Numbered from the stretch's first letter, positions 45,520 to 54,830 are shown. The stretch: DNA of 64,000 bases from Stenotrophomonas humi (GCF_001431415.1 NZ_LDJI01000020.1:62001-126000); one strand, 5' to 3'. The notes: generated by a model not told the origin, from the sequence alone. A program made the numbers and translations.

Positions 45520-47634
45520 TCACCAGAAGCGGTAGCGGAACTCGACGCCGTAGGTGCGTGGCACATTCGGATAGAGCACCGCCACACCCAACCCGGCGAT
45601 ATCGAAGCCGCCGGTCGAGGCGAAGTCATTGCTCAGGTTCTTGCCCCACAGCGCCACCGACCAGTCGGCATTGTTGGGTTCATAGGCAATGCGCGCGTTG
45701 TACTCATGCCCGGCCTTGCGCATGATCAGCGGCGAGTTGTCCTGGTTCTGGAAGTAGTCATCGGTGTAGCGGGCCTGCGCACTGAACACCAGCTCGGCAT
45801 CGCCTACCGGCTGCACGTAGCTGGTACCCAGCGTCCACTGCAGTTCCGGCGCGTTCTTGAGTGAGCGGCCACGGAAGTAGGGCGTGTTGACCTCGCTGTA
45901 ACCCTGGTAACGCGCGTGGATGGTGCCAACGGTAGCGTTGACCCGCAGCTTGCGGCTGAGTTGGGCCTCGCCTTCGATTTCCACGCCCTGGATCAACGCG
46001 CCGGTGGCATTGGTCAACACGATGACGCCTTCCGGATTGACTGCCGACAACTGGATGCCGTCGTAGTCCAGACGGTAATAGTTGGCGTTCAACCGCACAC
46101 GGTTGTCCAGCATCGTCGATTTGATGCCGGCCTCGTAGGCGCGCAGCGTTTCCGCGTCCACCGGCACCACCGTGGCAGGCGTGGTACCACGGCCGTTGAA
46201 ACCACCACTCTTGAAACCGGTGGTAACGCTGGCATAGCCCATGACGTTGTCGGTGAAGTCGTAGGACAACAGCGCTTTCCAATCGGGCCGGTTCCAGCTG
46301 CGCTGCAGGGCCCTGCTGAAATTCGGACTGCCGTCGGCTTTCAACGCCACCACCGAGAAGTCCTTGTTCTCATAGCTGTAACGACCGCCCAGGGTCAGCG
46401 TCAGCTGGTCCGTGAACCGGTAGTCGCCCTGTGCATACACCGCGTATGCGGTGGTGTCCTGCTTGATGTAGTTGCTGCCGCCGCGGACGAACACATCGCT
46501 GCGCGTAGGCTGGTCGTTGTGCTCCCAGAACGAGAACACTCCGGCCACCCAGTTGAACGGACCTTCCAGCTGTGAGGTGAACTGCGCCTCGTAGCCGCGC
46601 TGATTCTGGTGCTGGTCCTGTTCAACGTGATAGCGCGTCTGCGTGGTGCCATCCATGTCCATGTAGAAATGGTGGTCCAGCTTGCGGTAGTGAAGGATGT
46701 TGCGCAGCGAGAACCCACCGAAATCGGTCTCGCTGGTCAGCGCCACGCCGAGCTGGTCCAGGTTGCTCATGCCGAGCGTGTCGGTCTCGGTCTTGTAGAA
46801 GCTGCCAAGACGCGGGATCTGGTTACCGTTGGCATCCAGCGCGACGGGCGTGCCCCAGGCCGGGGTGGACCGCTCGCGCAGCCGATCGATGCTCAGCGTG
46901 GCATAGGACGACTCTCCCCAGGTTGACGCCAGTGACAGGCGCCCGGCCAGCACGTCCTGGTCGTTCACCATGCGGTCGTGGGTGATGTCCTTGACGAATC
47001 CATCGCGCTGGCGGCTCAGCGCCGCTGCAGAGATATCCAGTGTTTCGCCGATGCGCGTGGCAAAGCTCACGCGTGCGTCGCGTCGACCCAGGTTGCCGAG
47101 GCTGCCATCGATGCTGAGCTTGTCCTCGCCGGTAGGCTTCTTGGAGATGTAGCGGATCGCACCGCCGGTGGCATTGCGGCCATACAGCGTGCCCTGCGGC
47201 CCACGCAGCACTTCGATGCGTTCCACGTCGTAAAGATCGAACATCGCACCGTTCTGGCGCGGGATGTAGACATCGTCGATGTACAGCGCGACGGCAGGGT
47301 CATTGGTGAACATCGAATCGTCCGCACCGATGCCGCGCATGAAGATCTTCGCGCCGGAGCTGGTGCCGGTGTTCTGCTCGATCACGATGTTGGGCGCGGC
47401 GAACTTGATGTCATCCACGCGCTTGACCTGCATGCGGTCCAGTGCCGGCCCGCTGATGACACTCATGCTCAGCGGTGTCTTCTGCATCTGCGCCTCGCGG
47501 CGCTGGGCGGTGACGCTGACCTGATCCAGCTGGACCGCGTCGTTGTCGCTGCTGGATTGGGCCAGTGCCTGGTTGCTGCCAATGGCGGCCATGATCGCGA
47601 CAGCCAACGTACTCCGGTACAGAACATCCTTCAT
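45520..47634 (-). CDS. TonB-dependent outer-membrane receptor of the catabolic island
   Basis: The 704-residue precursor starts at 47634 with a Sec signal (MKDVLYRSTLAVAIMAA, cleavage after ALAQ). The TonB box/plug follows (LDQVSVTAQRREAQMQKTPLSMSVISG, FMRGIGADD, VEVLRGPQGTLYGRNATGG-like segment) and then a beta-barrel ending in an aromatic residue (RYRFW). It lacks an STN domain, so it is not FecR-coupled. The GntR-linked context and lack of iron genes suggest uptake of an organic substrate, as in many Xanthomonadaceae receptors. Its promoter carries the TGTCCGGACA core shared with the 63-kb operon. Confidence 0.9.
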   Translation of the reverse strand: MKDVLYRSTLAVAIMAAIGSNQALAQSSSDNDAVQLDQVSVTAQRREAQMQKTPLSMSVISGPALDRMQVKRVDDIKFAAPNIVIEQNTGTSSGAKIFMRGIGADDSMFTNDPAVALYIDDVYIPRQNGAMFDLYDVERIEVLRGPQGTLYGRNATGGAIRYISKKPTGEDKLSIDGSLGNLGRRDARVSFATRIGETLDISAAALSRQRDGFVKDITHDRMVNDQDVLAGRLSLASTWGESSYATLSIDRLRERSTPAWGTPVALDANGNQIPRLGSFYKTETDTLGMSNLDQLGVALTSETDFGGFSLRNILHYRKLDHHFYMDMDGTTQTRYHVEQDQHQNQRGYEAQFTSQLEGPFNWVAGVFSFWEHNDQPTRSDVFVRGGSNYIKQDTTAYAVYAQGDYRFTDQLTLTLGGRYSYENKDFSVVALKADGSPNFSRALQRSWNRPDWKALLSYDFTDNVMGYASVTTGFKSGGFNGRGTTPATVVPVDAETLRAYEAGIKSTMLDNRVRLNANYYRLDYDGIQLSAVNPEGVIVLTNATGALIQGVEIEGEAQLSRKLRVNATVGTIHARYQGYSEVNTPYFRGRSLKNAPELQWTLGTSYVQPVGDAELVFSAQARYTDDYFQNQDNSPLIMRKAGHEYNARIAYEPNNADWSVALWGKNLSNDFASTGGFDIAGLGVAVLYPNVPRTYGVEFRYRFW

Positions 47635-47992
47635 GACTCGCCTCGTAGCGTGAAAGGGGGTGGTTTCCGTGAGCGCGCTGGTCACATAGATATGCCAATG
47701 CGTCTTTATCCAGTCTTCCGGTATTTGTCCGGACATTCAACCGGACCAGCTGGAAAATTTCACGCGGTCAAGAACGATCGCCCTGGGCATTCAAGTCATT
47801 GGCAAACATGGGAAAACGACGATGAATGCGCGGCAGAAATGCTGCACTGCAAAGACATATAGGTGCCATGTCTATGTCATTTGAGTGCGCGGCGGGCGGG
47901 TTTCCGCCATCGGGTTCCAGGCGCTGGAACGACAACGCCGCCCGGTTGGGCGGCGTTGTCTGTCACACGGGGATTCCGCCGGGAGCGGGGGC
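47635..47992. other. 358-bp spacer with candidate operators for the TonB receptor
   Basis: Between the receptor and the second GntR gene. Besides the TGTCCGGACA palindrome at 47726-47735 it holds CATAGATATG (47684-47693), whose complement resembles the AT-rich site at 45244, and a GACATA/TATGTC inverted repeat (47854-47878). A CGCCGCCC/GGGCGGCG hairpin near 47937-47960 probably terminates the second GntR gene. No gene is supported. Confidence 0.55.
47726..47735. promoter_or_regulatory. TGTCCGGACA operator core upstream of the TonB receptor
   Basis: Perfect 10-bp palindrome about 91 bp before the receptor ATG, embedded in TTTGTCCGGACATT. The same core with TT/AA flanks forms the centre of the 22-bp palindrome at 63316-63337, so the two promoters probably share a regulator. 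Confidence 0.6.
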
Positions 47993-48781
47993 CTAGAGCG
48001 ACGTATCGGCGTCCACGTCCAGGGTCATCTGGTAGGTGAACTGGTCCGGCCGGTACTGCACGTTGAGCAGATCCACCAGGTGGCCGTCGCCGTCGTAGGA
48101 GCGGCGTTCGAGCGAGAGCAGGGCGGTACCCGGCTCCACCTTCAGGTGCATGGCACTGATGGCATCGGCGTTGACCGCCGACAGCACCTGCTCCACCTGC
48201 TTGATGTGGATGCCGGCAGCCTGGAACAGCTTCAGGCGCGAGCTGCTGGCCAAACCGGCCTCGTTGAAATCCGGGTGATCGGTGTGGGTCCAGCTGATGT
48301 AGTAGCCAAACGGCGTGTCGCCACGGCGGCGCAGGCGGATGGCCTGCACCAGCGGATCGCGCGGGCCGGTATCGAACAGGGTGCGGATCGGCTCCGGCGG
48401 CACCGCGCGACGGAACTGCAGCAGCTGCACCTTGGTGTGCTCGGCCAGTACTTCCAGGCTTTCCAGCAGGCCGGTCAGCGGGCTGTGCATCGGCTTGGGG
48501 CGGGAACGGTGGATGACGTGCGTGCCCTTGCCACGACGGCGCTCGACCAGCCCCTCGGCGGCCAGCTCATCCAGCGCCCGCTTGGCGGTGATGCGCGACA
48601 CGCCGAAGCCTTCGGCCAGGTCGAACTCGGTGGGAATGCGTGCGCCGCGCGGTATCTCACCGCTGAGGATGCGATCGCGCAGCAGGCTGAACATCTGGTG
48701 GTAAAGCGGCGTCGGCAGGTCGTTGCGCAACAGCTTGTGCGCGTTGGTACTCAACAATGCGGCCAGCGTGTCCTGGGACAT
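47993..48781 (-). CDS. HutC-type GntR transcriptional regulator (second copy)
   Basis: This 262-residue regulator has a winged-helix N-terminus (TPLYHQMFSLLRDRILSGEIP, FGVSRITAKRALDELAAEGLVERRRGKGTHV) and a UTRA domain. It is a clear paralogue of the copy at 44.4-45.2 kb (shared PLYHQ, PPEPIR, FGYYxSWTxTDHPDF and YRPDQxxYQMxLD). It faces the crotonase operon across a 56-bp spacer, so it probably controls that operon and itself. Two paralogues in one locus suggest they sense different intermediates of one pathway. Confidence 0.92.
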   Translation of the reverse strand: MSQDTLAALLSTNAHKLLRNDLPTPLYHQMFSLLRDRILSGEIPRGARIPTEFDLAEGFGVSRITAKRALDELAAEGLVERRRGKGTHVIHRSRPKPMHSPLTGLLESLEVLAEHTKVQLLQFRRAVPPEPIRTLFDTGPRDPLVQAIRLRRRGDTPFGYYISWTHTDHPDFNEAGLASSSRLKLFQAAGIHIKQVEQVLSAVNADAISAMHLKVEPGTALLSLERRSYDGDGHLVDLLNVQYRPDQFTYQMTLDVDADTSL

Positions 48782-48808
48782 CTCGCTTCACCCTCCTTTG
48801 GCTTAATG

Positions 48809-48820
48809 CTATAACGATAG
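48809..48820. promoter_or_regulatory. Divergent promoter/operator between GntR and crotonase genes
   Basis: The 56-bp spacer contains CTAT-AACG-ATAG, an inverted repeat in AT-rich DNA midway between the two start codons. Its position would let one bound dimer control both directions. The match to HutC-type consensus is loose. Confidence 0.45.
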
Positions 48821-48837
48821 AACAAATAGGGTAGACC

Positions 48838-49617
48838 ATGACGACTGACAATGCCGTGATTTCCTGGAGCCGCGACGGGGTTGTTGCCCGCATCGGCATC
48901 CATCGGCCGGACAAGCGCAACGCCTTGGCCACCCGCCATTGGGCGGCGATCGAAGCCGCGCTGGACGCCATCGCCCCCAGTGACGCCCAGGTCGTGGTGC
49001 TGACCGGCGTCCCGGGCGCTTTCAGTGCCGGCGCCGATATCGACGAGCTCGGCCAACTGCTCACCGCCCCGGACGCCTTCGCCGCCAACAACGCCCAGGT
49101 GCAACGTACCCAGCTCAAGCTGCAACGCCTGCCGCAGACCACGCTGGCCGTCATCGACGGTGCCTGCGTGGGCGGCGGGCTTGGCCTGGCGCTGGCCTGT
49201 GACCTGCGCCTGTCCAGCGCACGCAGCCGCTTCGCCATTACCCCGGCCAAACTCGGCCTAGTCTACAGCGCCGATGACAGCCGCCGGCTGGTCAACACCG
49301 TGGGCATGGCCCGCGCCCGCGAGATGCTGCTGACCGGATGCCTGCTCGATGCCACCACCGCGCTGGAGTGGGGGCTGATCAATCAGCTGGCCGGCACCGA
49401 GGGCCTGGAAGCGCTGGAGCAGGCGCATGTGCAGCAACTGCTGACGACATCCGGACAGGCGCGGCGTGCGATCAAAACCGTGCTCGGCCACCTCGGCGGT
49501 GATGCTGCTCTGAGCGCGGCGCAGGCCGATGCCGCCTTCAATGACGCCTTCAGCAGCCGTGATTTCGTCGAAGGCGCCGCTGCCTTCCTCGAAAAACGCG
49601 CGCCGTGCTTCAGCTGA
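48838..49617 (+). CDS. Crotonase-superfamily protein (enoyl-CoA hydratase-like, catalytic Glu residues absent)
   Basis: The 259-residue protein has the crotonase fold motifs HRPDKRNAL, GAFSAGADIDEL (oxyanion hole) and AVIDGACVGGGLGLALACDLRL. The two glutamates that activate water in true enoyl-CoA hydratases are replaced: the GGGCELA position reads GGGLGLA and the PEILLG position reads PAKLGL. It therefore likely catalyses another acyl-CoA reaction (isomerisation, decarboxylation or hydrolysis). First gene of a four-gene operon with DUF1330, C-N hydrolase and aldehyde dehydrogenase. Confidence 0.88.
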   Translation: MTTDNAVISWSRDGVVARIGIHRPDKRNALATRHWAAIEAALDAIAPSDAQVVVLTGVPGAFSAGADIDELGQLLTAPDAFAANNAQVQRTQLKLQRLPQTTLAVIDGACVGGGLGLALACDLRLSSARSRFAITPAKLGLVYSADDSRRLVNTVGMARAREMLLTGCLLDATTALEWGLINQLAGTEGLEALEQAHVQQLLTTSGQARRAIKTVLGHLGGDAALSAAQADAAFNDAFSSRDFVEGAAAFLEKRAPCFS

Positions 49618-49626
49618 GCGCCCGCC

Positions 49627-49959
49627 GTGCCTGCTTACCTGATCATCGAAGCGCATATCACCGACCCGCAGGGATTCGCTGCCTATGCGCATGCAACGCC
49701 GTCCGTGGTGGCGCGTCATGGGGGCCGCTACCTGGTCATGGGTGGGCAGCAGCACAGCCTGGAGGGCGAGCACGCCGCAAGCCGCACCGTGATCTCCTGG
49801 TGGCCTGATCGTGCCGCTGCGCTCGCCTTCTGGCACAGCCCCGAATACGCCGCGATCAAGCCGCTGCGCGACGGCACCGGCACGTTCCGTGTGCTGCTCG
49901 CCGACGGCGTGCAGACCCAACCGCTCACCGACACCGCAACCGAAGGTACCGCTCCATGA
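49627..49959 (+). CDS. DUF1330 family protein
   Basis: The 110-residue ferredoxin-like-fold protein starts at GTG 49627, 9 bp after the crotonase gene, and shows the DUF1330 pattern AYLIIEAHITDPQGFAAYAHATP, RYLVMGGQQHSLEG and SPEYAAIKPLRDG. The family is found in catabolic operons but has no assigned activity. It overlaps the next gene by ATGA. Confidence 0.88.
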   Translation: MPAYLIIEAHITDPQGFAAYAHATPSVVARHGGRYLVMGGQQHSLEGEHAASRTVISWWPDRAAALAFWHSPEYAAIKPLRDGTGTFRVLLADGVQTQPLTDTATEGTAP

Positions 49960-50999
49960 TCGACGCCTACCGCGCGCTGGCGCTGCAGACCACCTGTCGC
50001 GCAATCAACGCCTGCACCACGCCGGAGGATGCCGCCGCGGCGGTGGCCACCAACATCGAACGCATCGGCCGGCAGATCCGCGCCTCAAAGGCGTTCATCG
50101 GCACCGACCTGAAGCTGGTGGTGCTGCCCGAATACTTCGCCACGAGCTATCCGCTGGGCGAAACCATTCCCGGCTGGGCGGCCAAAGGCGGCTTTGCGAT
50201 GGATGGCGCCGAGTATGAGCAGCTTGGTCGCATCGCCCAGGACAACGGCGTGTACCTGTGCTCCAACGCCTATGAGCGCGACCCGAATTTTCCGGAACTG
50301 TACTTCCAGTCATCGGTGATCCTGGATGACAGTGGCAACCAGATCCTGCGCTACCGCCGCTTGATTTCGCTGTATGCACCGAGCCCGCATGACGTGTGGG
50401 ACAAGTATCTGGATGTGTACGGCATCGACGGTGTATTCCCGGTGGCGCGTACGCCGATCGGGCGGCTGGCCTGCATCGCCTCGGAGGAAATTCTGTATCC
50501 GGAAATCGCACGCGCGCTGGGCCTGCGCGGCGCCGAGGTGATCCTGCATTCCACCAGTGAAGTGGGCAGCCCGGAGTTGACGCCCAAGGACATCGCCAAG
50601 CGCGCACGTGCCATCGAAAACATGGCCTACGTGGTGTCGGCCAACACCGCCGGCATCAGCGGTGTGGACATTCCGCTGGGCAGCGCCGACGGCATGAGCA
50701 AGATCGTCGACGAACAGGGCCGTGTGCTGGCCGCCGCCGGGGCCGGTGAATCGATGGCGGCCTACGCCGATCTGGACATCACCGGCCTGCGCCGCCGTCG
50801 GCTGCGCCCGGGCATGGGCAACTTCCTGTCGCGTCTGCCGCAGGGTGCGATCAACGCCGGCCTGGCCAGTACCGCGCTCAAGCCGAATGCGCTGCTGGAG
50901 GGCGACACCGTGAAGATTCCACAGCGGGCCGACTTCGCTGCCCGCCAGAAAGCCACCCTCGATGCGCTGCTGAGCGCCGGAGTACTGGGCAATGACTGA
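49956..50999 (+). CDS. Carbon-nitrogen hydrolase (nitrilase superfamily), Lys to Arg in the triad
   Basis: The 347-residue protein belongs to the nitrilase superfamily, which hydrolyses amides or nitriles with a Glu-Lys-Cys triad. Glu59 (VVLPEYF) and Cys173 (LACIASEEILYPEIAR) are present, but the usual YRK lysine position reads YRR (Arg135). The extended C-terminus and the DKYLDVYG insert resemble formamidase/aliphatic-amidase relatives. An amidase role would fit the nitrogenous theme of the island; activity needs testing because of the substitution. Overlaps both neighbours. Confidence 0.88.
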   Translation: MIDAYRALALQTTCRAINACTTPEDAAAAVATNIERIGRQIRASKAFIGTDLKLVVLPEYFATSYPLGETIPGWAAKGGFAMDGAEYEQLGRIAQDNGVYLCSNAYERDPNFPELYFQSSVILDDSGNQILRYRRLISLYAPSPHDVWDKYLDVYGIDGVFPVARTPIGRLACIASEEILYPEIARALGLRGAEVILHSTSEVGSPELTPKDIAKRARAIENMAYVVSANTAGISGVDIPLGSADGMSKIVDEQGRVLAAAGAGESMAAYADLDITGLRRRRLRPGMGNFLSRLPQGAINAGLASTALKPNALLEGDTVKIPQRADFAARQKATLDALLSAGVLGND

Positions 51000-52410
51000 A
51001 GCCACCACACTGCCATTGCGCAATCCACGCACCGGCCAATCCGACGGTGAACTGCCGGTGACTTCCGCCGCTGAAGTGGCGGCGCTGGGCGTGGCACTGC
51101 GGCGGGCTCAGCCTGCGTGGGCCGATGAAAGCATCGAACAACGCTGCCAACGGTTGAGCGCATTGGCCGATGCACTGGCGGCGCGTCGCGAAGGCTTCCT
51201 CGATACGCTGCTGGCCGACACCGGCCGCTGGCATGAATCGCAGATTGAAGTGGACGGCACCATCGCCGCGATCCGCCGCTGGGTGCAGCAGGCACCGGCC
51301 TGCCTTGCCGAAAAGCCGGTGCAGCAGGAAGCCATTCCCTTCATCCAGACCCAGCAGACCTGGGTGGCGTTCCCGGTTGTCGGCATCATCAGCCCGTGGA
51401 ATTTCCCGCTGATGCTGACCTTGATCGACGCCGTGCCGGCATTGGCGGCCGGTTGCAGCATCCTCGCCAAGCCCAGCGAAGTGACCTCGCGTTTCGTGCC
51501 GTTGCTGCGGGAAGCATTGGAAGAAGCCGGCTTGGGCGAAGTGTTTGCGCTGGTCACCGGCGCCGGTGCCACCGGCCAGGCGGTGATCGAGGCCAGCGAC
51601 CAGATCTGCTTCACCGGCTCGGTCGCGACCGGCCGCAAGGTCGGCGAAGCCTGCGCACGGCGCTTCATTCCGGCGTCGCTGGAACTGGGTGGCAAGGACC
51701 CGGCGCTGGTGCTGTCCGATGCCAACATCGAGCATGCCGCGCGCGCGCTGGCCTGGGGCAGTTTCGTCAACGGCGGCCAGAGCTGCATGTCGATCGAGCG
51801 TGTCTACGTCGAAGCGCCCGTCGCCGATGTCTTCATCGCCGCGCTGGTGAAGGAAGCGGCAGCTTTGGAACTGGCATGGCCGGATCCCAAGCAGGGCCAG
51901 ATCGGCCCGGTGATCGCGGCATCGCAGGTGGCGTTGGTACGCAATCAGTTGGCCGATGCCAAAGCCAAGGGCGCGCGTGCGTTGACCGGTGGCGAGCTGA
52001 TCGACCATGGCGGCGTGTGGTGCCCGCCGACCGTGCTGGTGGATGTCACCGACGAAATGACGGTGGTGGCCGACGAAAGTTTCGCCAGCGTGCTGCCGGT
52101 GATCGTGGTGGCCGACGAAGCCGAAGCCATCGCGCGTGCCAACAACACCGAGTTCGGCCTGTCGGCGGCGGTGTTCACGCAGAGCCCGGAGCGCGCGCAG
52201 CGTGTGGCGCGTCAGCTGCAGGCTGGTGGCATCTCGATCAACGATGCCTGCCTGACCGGCATGGTGCAGACCGCCGAGAAGCAGAGCTTCAAGCTGTCGG
52301 GCATGGGCGGCTCGCGCATGGGCACCGCCTCGATCCGACGCTTCGTGCGGGCGCGTGCCTTGCTGATCAATACCGGCACCGCCTCGCCGTGGTGGTTCCC
52401 GGCGGCCTGA
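50992..52410 (+). CDS. NAD(P)-dependent aldehyde dehydrogenase
   Basis: The 472-residue protein carries the ALDH motifs: SPWNFPLML, the nucleotide-binding GSVATGRKVGE, catalytic Glu in LELGGKDPALV and nucleophile Cys in NGGQSCMSIER. It starts 8 bp inside the C-N hydrolase gene, implying coupled translation. It presumably oxidises an aldehyde intermediate released in the pathway; the subgroup resembles succinate-semialdehyde/coniferyl-type enzymes but the substrate is not determinable. Confidence 0.94.
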   Translation: MTEATTLPLRNPRTGQSDGELPVTSAAEVAALGVALRRAQPAWADESIEQRCQRLSALADALAARREGFLDTLLADTGRWHESQIEVDGTIAAIRRWVQQAPACLAEKPVQQEAIPFIQTQQTWVAFPVVGIISPWNFPLMLTLIDAVPALAAGCSILAKPSEVTSRFVPLLREALEEAGLGEVFALVTGAGATGQAVIEASDQICFTGSVATGRKVGEACARRFIPASLELGGKDPALVLSDANIEHAARALAWGSFVNGGQSCMSIERVYVEAPVADVFIAALVKEAAALELAWPDPKQGQIGPVIAASQVALVRNQLADAKAKGARALTGGELIDHGGVWCPPTVLVDVTDEMTVVADESFASVLPVIVVADEAEAIARANNTEFGLSAAVFTQSPERAQRVARQLQAGGISINDACLTGMVQTAEKQSFKLSGMGGSRMGTASIRRFVRARALLINTGTASPWWFPAA

Positions 52411-52417
52411 GCGTCGC

Positions 52418-52738
52418 TCAGCAGGACAGTACGAACTCGCCGAGGAAGATGCCGAAGCCGAGTATCCACATCGCGACCATGGCCGGGAAACTGGCCAGTC
52501 GCAGCCACCAGCGCAACAGCCGTGGTGCCTGGCGGGTGGCGCGGAACATCAGCACCGGCAACAGGATGCCGGTGATCACGAACAAGCCGAAGATCGTCCA
52601 GCCCAGCAGCCAGAAGGCATTTGATTTCTCGCCGAACTCCGGCGGGCATTGGCGCATGGCCGATGCCGCCAATGGCAGAGCGCACAACAGCGCAACAGAT
52701 GCGGATTGCGTGAAAATCCTGGTTCGTTGTCGTCGCAC
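52418..52738 (-). CDS. Small predicted inner-membrane protein
   Basis: I do not recognise this 106-residue protein. It has a signal-like N-terminus (SVALLCALPLAASA), then two further hydrophobic helices (FWLLGWTIFGLFVITGILLPVLMF and ASFPAMVAMWILGFGIFLGEF) separated by a basic loop. It is convergent with the aldehyde dehydrogenase gene and has no operon partner. Codon use is ordinary. Confidence 0.65.
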   Translation of the reverse strand: MRRQRTRIFTQSASVALLCALPLAASAMRQCPPEFGEKSNAFWLLGWTIFGLFVITGILLPVLMFRATRQAPRLLRWWLRLASFPAMVAMWILGFGIFLGEFVLSC

Positions 52739-52895
52739 GACGGCTTCCCTTCTGCAAGGCGGTCATCCGAGCACATCGTGCCATGCAATCGGCAAACTGG
52801 AGGTGATGCAGGCTGCCATCGTGCGGTACCTCTTATGACCAAGTGAAAAATGTCCTACGCTGCGGCATTGTCCAACTGACCGCTGGGGAGTTGTC

Positions 52896-54830
52896 ATGGA
52901 GAAGGGGATCAGGAACCTCATGTTCCTGTTGTTGGCGGCATGTGGAAATCTGATGGCGGCACCCGAAACCGCGCAGACGGTACCGGTGGAGGCGTTTGCG
53001 AAGGCCAGCCCATTTTCGATGCCTAGGCTGTCGCCGACCGGCGAGTACCTGGCGTTTGCGACGGATTTTGGCCAGGGCAATCACGCACTGCAGGTGGTGC
53101 GGCTGTCGGACATGCAGCGCACGGCGGTATTGCGTCTGCCGGTCTATCAATCGCCGTTCCAGATTGCCTGGGTCAGCGACAAGCGGCTGGTGATTGCCAA
53201 GGGTCGCAAGTACGGTTCGCTGGAGAAGCCGATGCCATCGGGCGAGATCATCGCCAGCGATTTCGATGGCCAGAACCAGCGCTACATCTACGGCTACGAG
53301 CAGCAGAATGCAGCGGCGGGGCTGGACCGTGGCTTTGGTTTCATCGAGGGCATCGCCCAGAGCAACGATGGCCGCTTCTACATGCGCCAGCTCACGCGCA
53401 CGCCGACCTCATCAATGCTCTACGCCGTCGACACACAGCGGCCGACCTTCAAACTGATTGCCGATATCAACGTGCCGAACCTGGAATTCGTCATCGACCG
53501 CAATGGCGTCGCGCGTTATGCCTGGGGCCGTGATGATGAAGACAAGTACCTGCTGTACGCCTCCGACGATGGTCGTCGGTGGCAGCCGATGTCGCCGGCC
53601 TCCGCCGGTATCTGGACGCCGCTGGTGTTCTCGGCAGACAACAGCACGGTGTATGCCACCTACAGTCGCAACGAAGGGCCCGCGCAACTGGTTGTGAGCG
53701 ATCCAAAGGCCAGCGAGCTGGATGTATTGGCCTCCGATGGTTTCAGCAGCATTGGCTATCTGCAATGGACCGCATCGCCATCGATCCCTTTCGCTGCGGC
53801 ATTGCAGAGTGGGCGGCCGCGTCTGGACTACTTCGATGCGGGTCGTCCGGATGCCCAGCTGCACAAGAACCTGTCTGACCTGCTGCCACAACAGCATGTG
53901 ACCTTCGATGACATCAGTCGCGATGGGCAGACCGTGCTGCTGCATCTGAACAGCGATAGCGACCCGGGGAGCTGGTATGTGTTCCGACGTTCCAGCAACA
54001 AGCTGGAGAAGGTGCTGTCGCCGCATGAAGCGATTGACCCTGCCTTGATGGCCGAGCGCCGCCCGGTGCGCTTCAAGGCCAGCGATGGTCTGGAGTTGGA
54101 AGCCATTCTTACAATTCCGCGCAACAGCGAAGGACGTCGCCTGCCGACCGTGCTGCTGCCACACGGTGGCCCACATGGCGTGAGCGACGACTGGTTCTAC
54201 GATACCGATGCACAGTTCCTGGCCAACCGTGGCTACCTGGTGGTGCAGGTCAACTATCGTGGCAGCAGTGGACGTGGTCGCGCGTTCCAGCAGCAGGGCT
54301 ACCTGCAGTGGGGGGCACGCATCCAGCAGGACCTGCTGGACGGACTGGATGATGCAGTGGCCAAGGGGCTGGCCGACCCTGCGCGCGTGTGCACGTATGG
54401 CGCCAGCTTTGGTGCGTACTCGGCGATGATGTTGGCCGCGCGTGATCCCGAGCGTATCCGGTGTGCAGTAGGTCTTGCGGGTGTGTATGACCTGAAGATG
54501 ATGTACAAGAAAGGCGACATCAAAGACGACGCCAACGGTCGCAACTATCTGGCCCGGGTGATTGGCCGCAGTGATGAAGAGTTGGCTGCCAATTCTCCCG
54601 TGAGTCTGGCGGCGCGTATCAAGGCGCCGGTGTTTCTGGCACATGGCGAGCGTGATGAACGCGCCCCGATTGCTCAGGCCAATGCGATGCGCAGTGCATT
54701 GACTGCCGCCGGCAAACCTCCGCAGTGGATGGGCGTGGCAGGTGAGGGGCACGGCTTCTACAACGATGACAACAGCATCGCCTTCTATCGTGCGCTGGAG
54801 ACGTTCCTGCAGGAACACATCGGGCAGTGA
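52896..54830 (+). CDS. S9-family prolyl oligopeptidase-like lipoprotein
   Basis: The 644-residue protein has a probable lipoprotein signal (LMFLLLAACG), a beta-propeller-like N-terminal half and a C-terminal alpha/beta-hydrolase. The nucleophile is in TYGASFGAYSAMM, the acid in HGERDERAPI and the His in GEGHGFYNDD, completing the Ser-Asp-His triad. The HGGPHG motif of the oxyanion region is present. Family members cleave short peptides. It is monocistronic and not obviously part of the catabolic island, although it lies within it. Confidence 0.92.
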   Translation: MEKGIRNLMFLLLAACGNLMAAPETAQTVPVEAFAKASPFSMPRLSPTGEYLAFATDFGQGNHALQVVRLSDMQRTAVLRLPVYQSPFQIAWVSDKRLVIAKGRKYGSLEKPMPSGEIIASDFDGQNQRYIYGYEQQNAAAGLDRGFGFIEGIAQSNDGRFYMRQLTRTPTSSMLYAVDTQRPTFKLIADINVPNLEFVIDRNGVARYAWGRDDEDKYLLYASDDGRRWQPMSPASAGIWTPLVFSADNSTVYATYSRNEGPAQLVVSDPKASELDVLASDGFSSIGYLQWTASPSIPFAAALQSGRPRLDYFDAGRPDAQLHKNLSDLLPQQHVTFDDISRDGQTVLLHLNSDSDPGSWYVFRRSSNKLEKVLSPHEAIDPALMAERRPVRFKASDGLELEAILTIPRNSEGRRLPTVLLPHGGPHGVSDDWFYDTDAQFLANRGYLVVQVNYRGSSGRGRAFQQQGYLQWGARIQQDLLDGLDDAVAKGLADPARVCTYGASFGAYSAMMLAARDPERIRCAVGLAGVYDLKMMYKKGDIKDDANGRNYLARVIGRSDEELAANSPVSLAARIKAPVFLAHGERDERAPIAQANAMRSALTAAGKPPQWMGVAGEGHGFYNDDNSIAFYRALETFLQEHIGQ

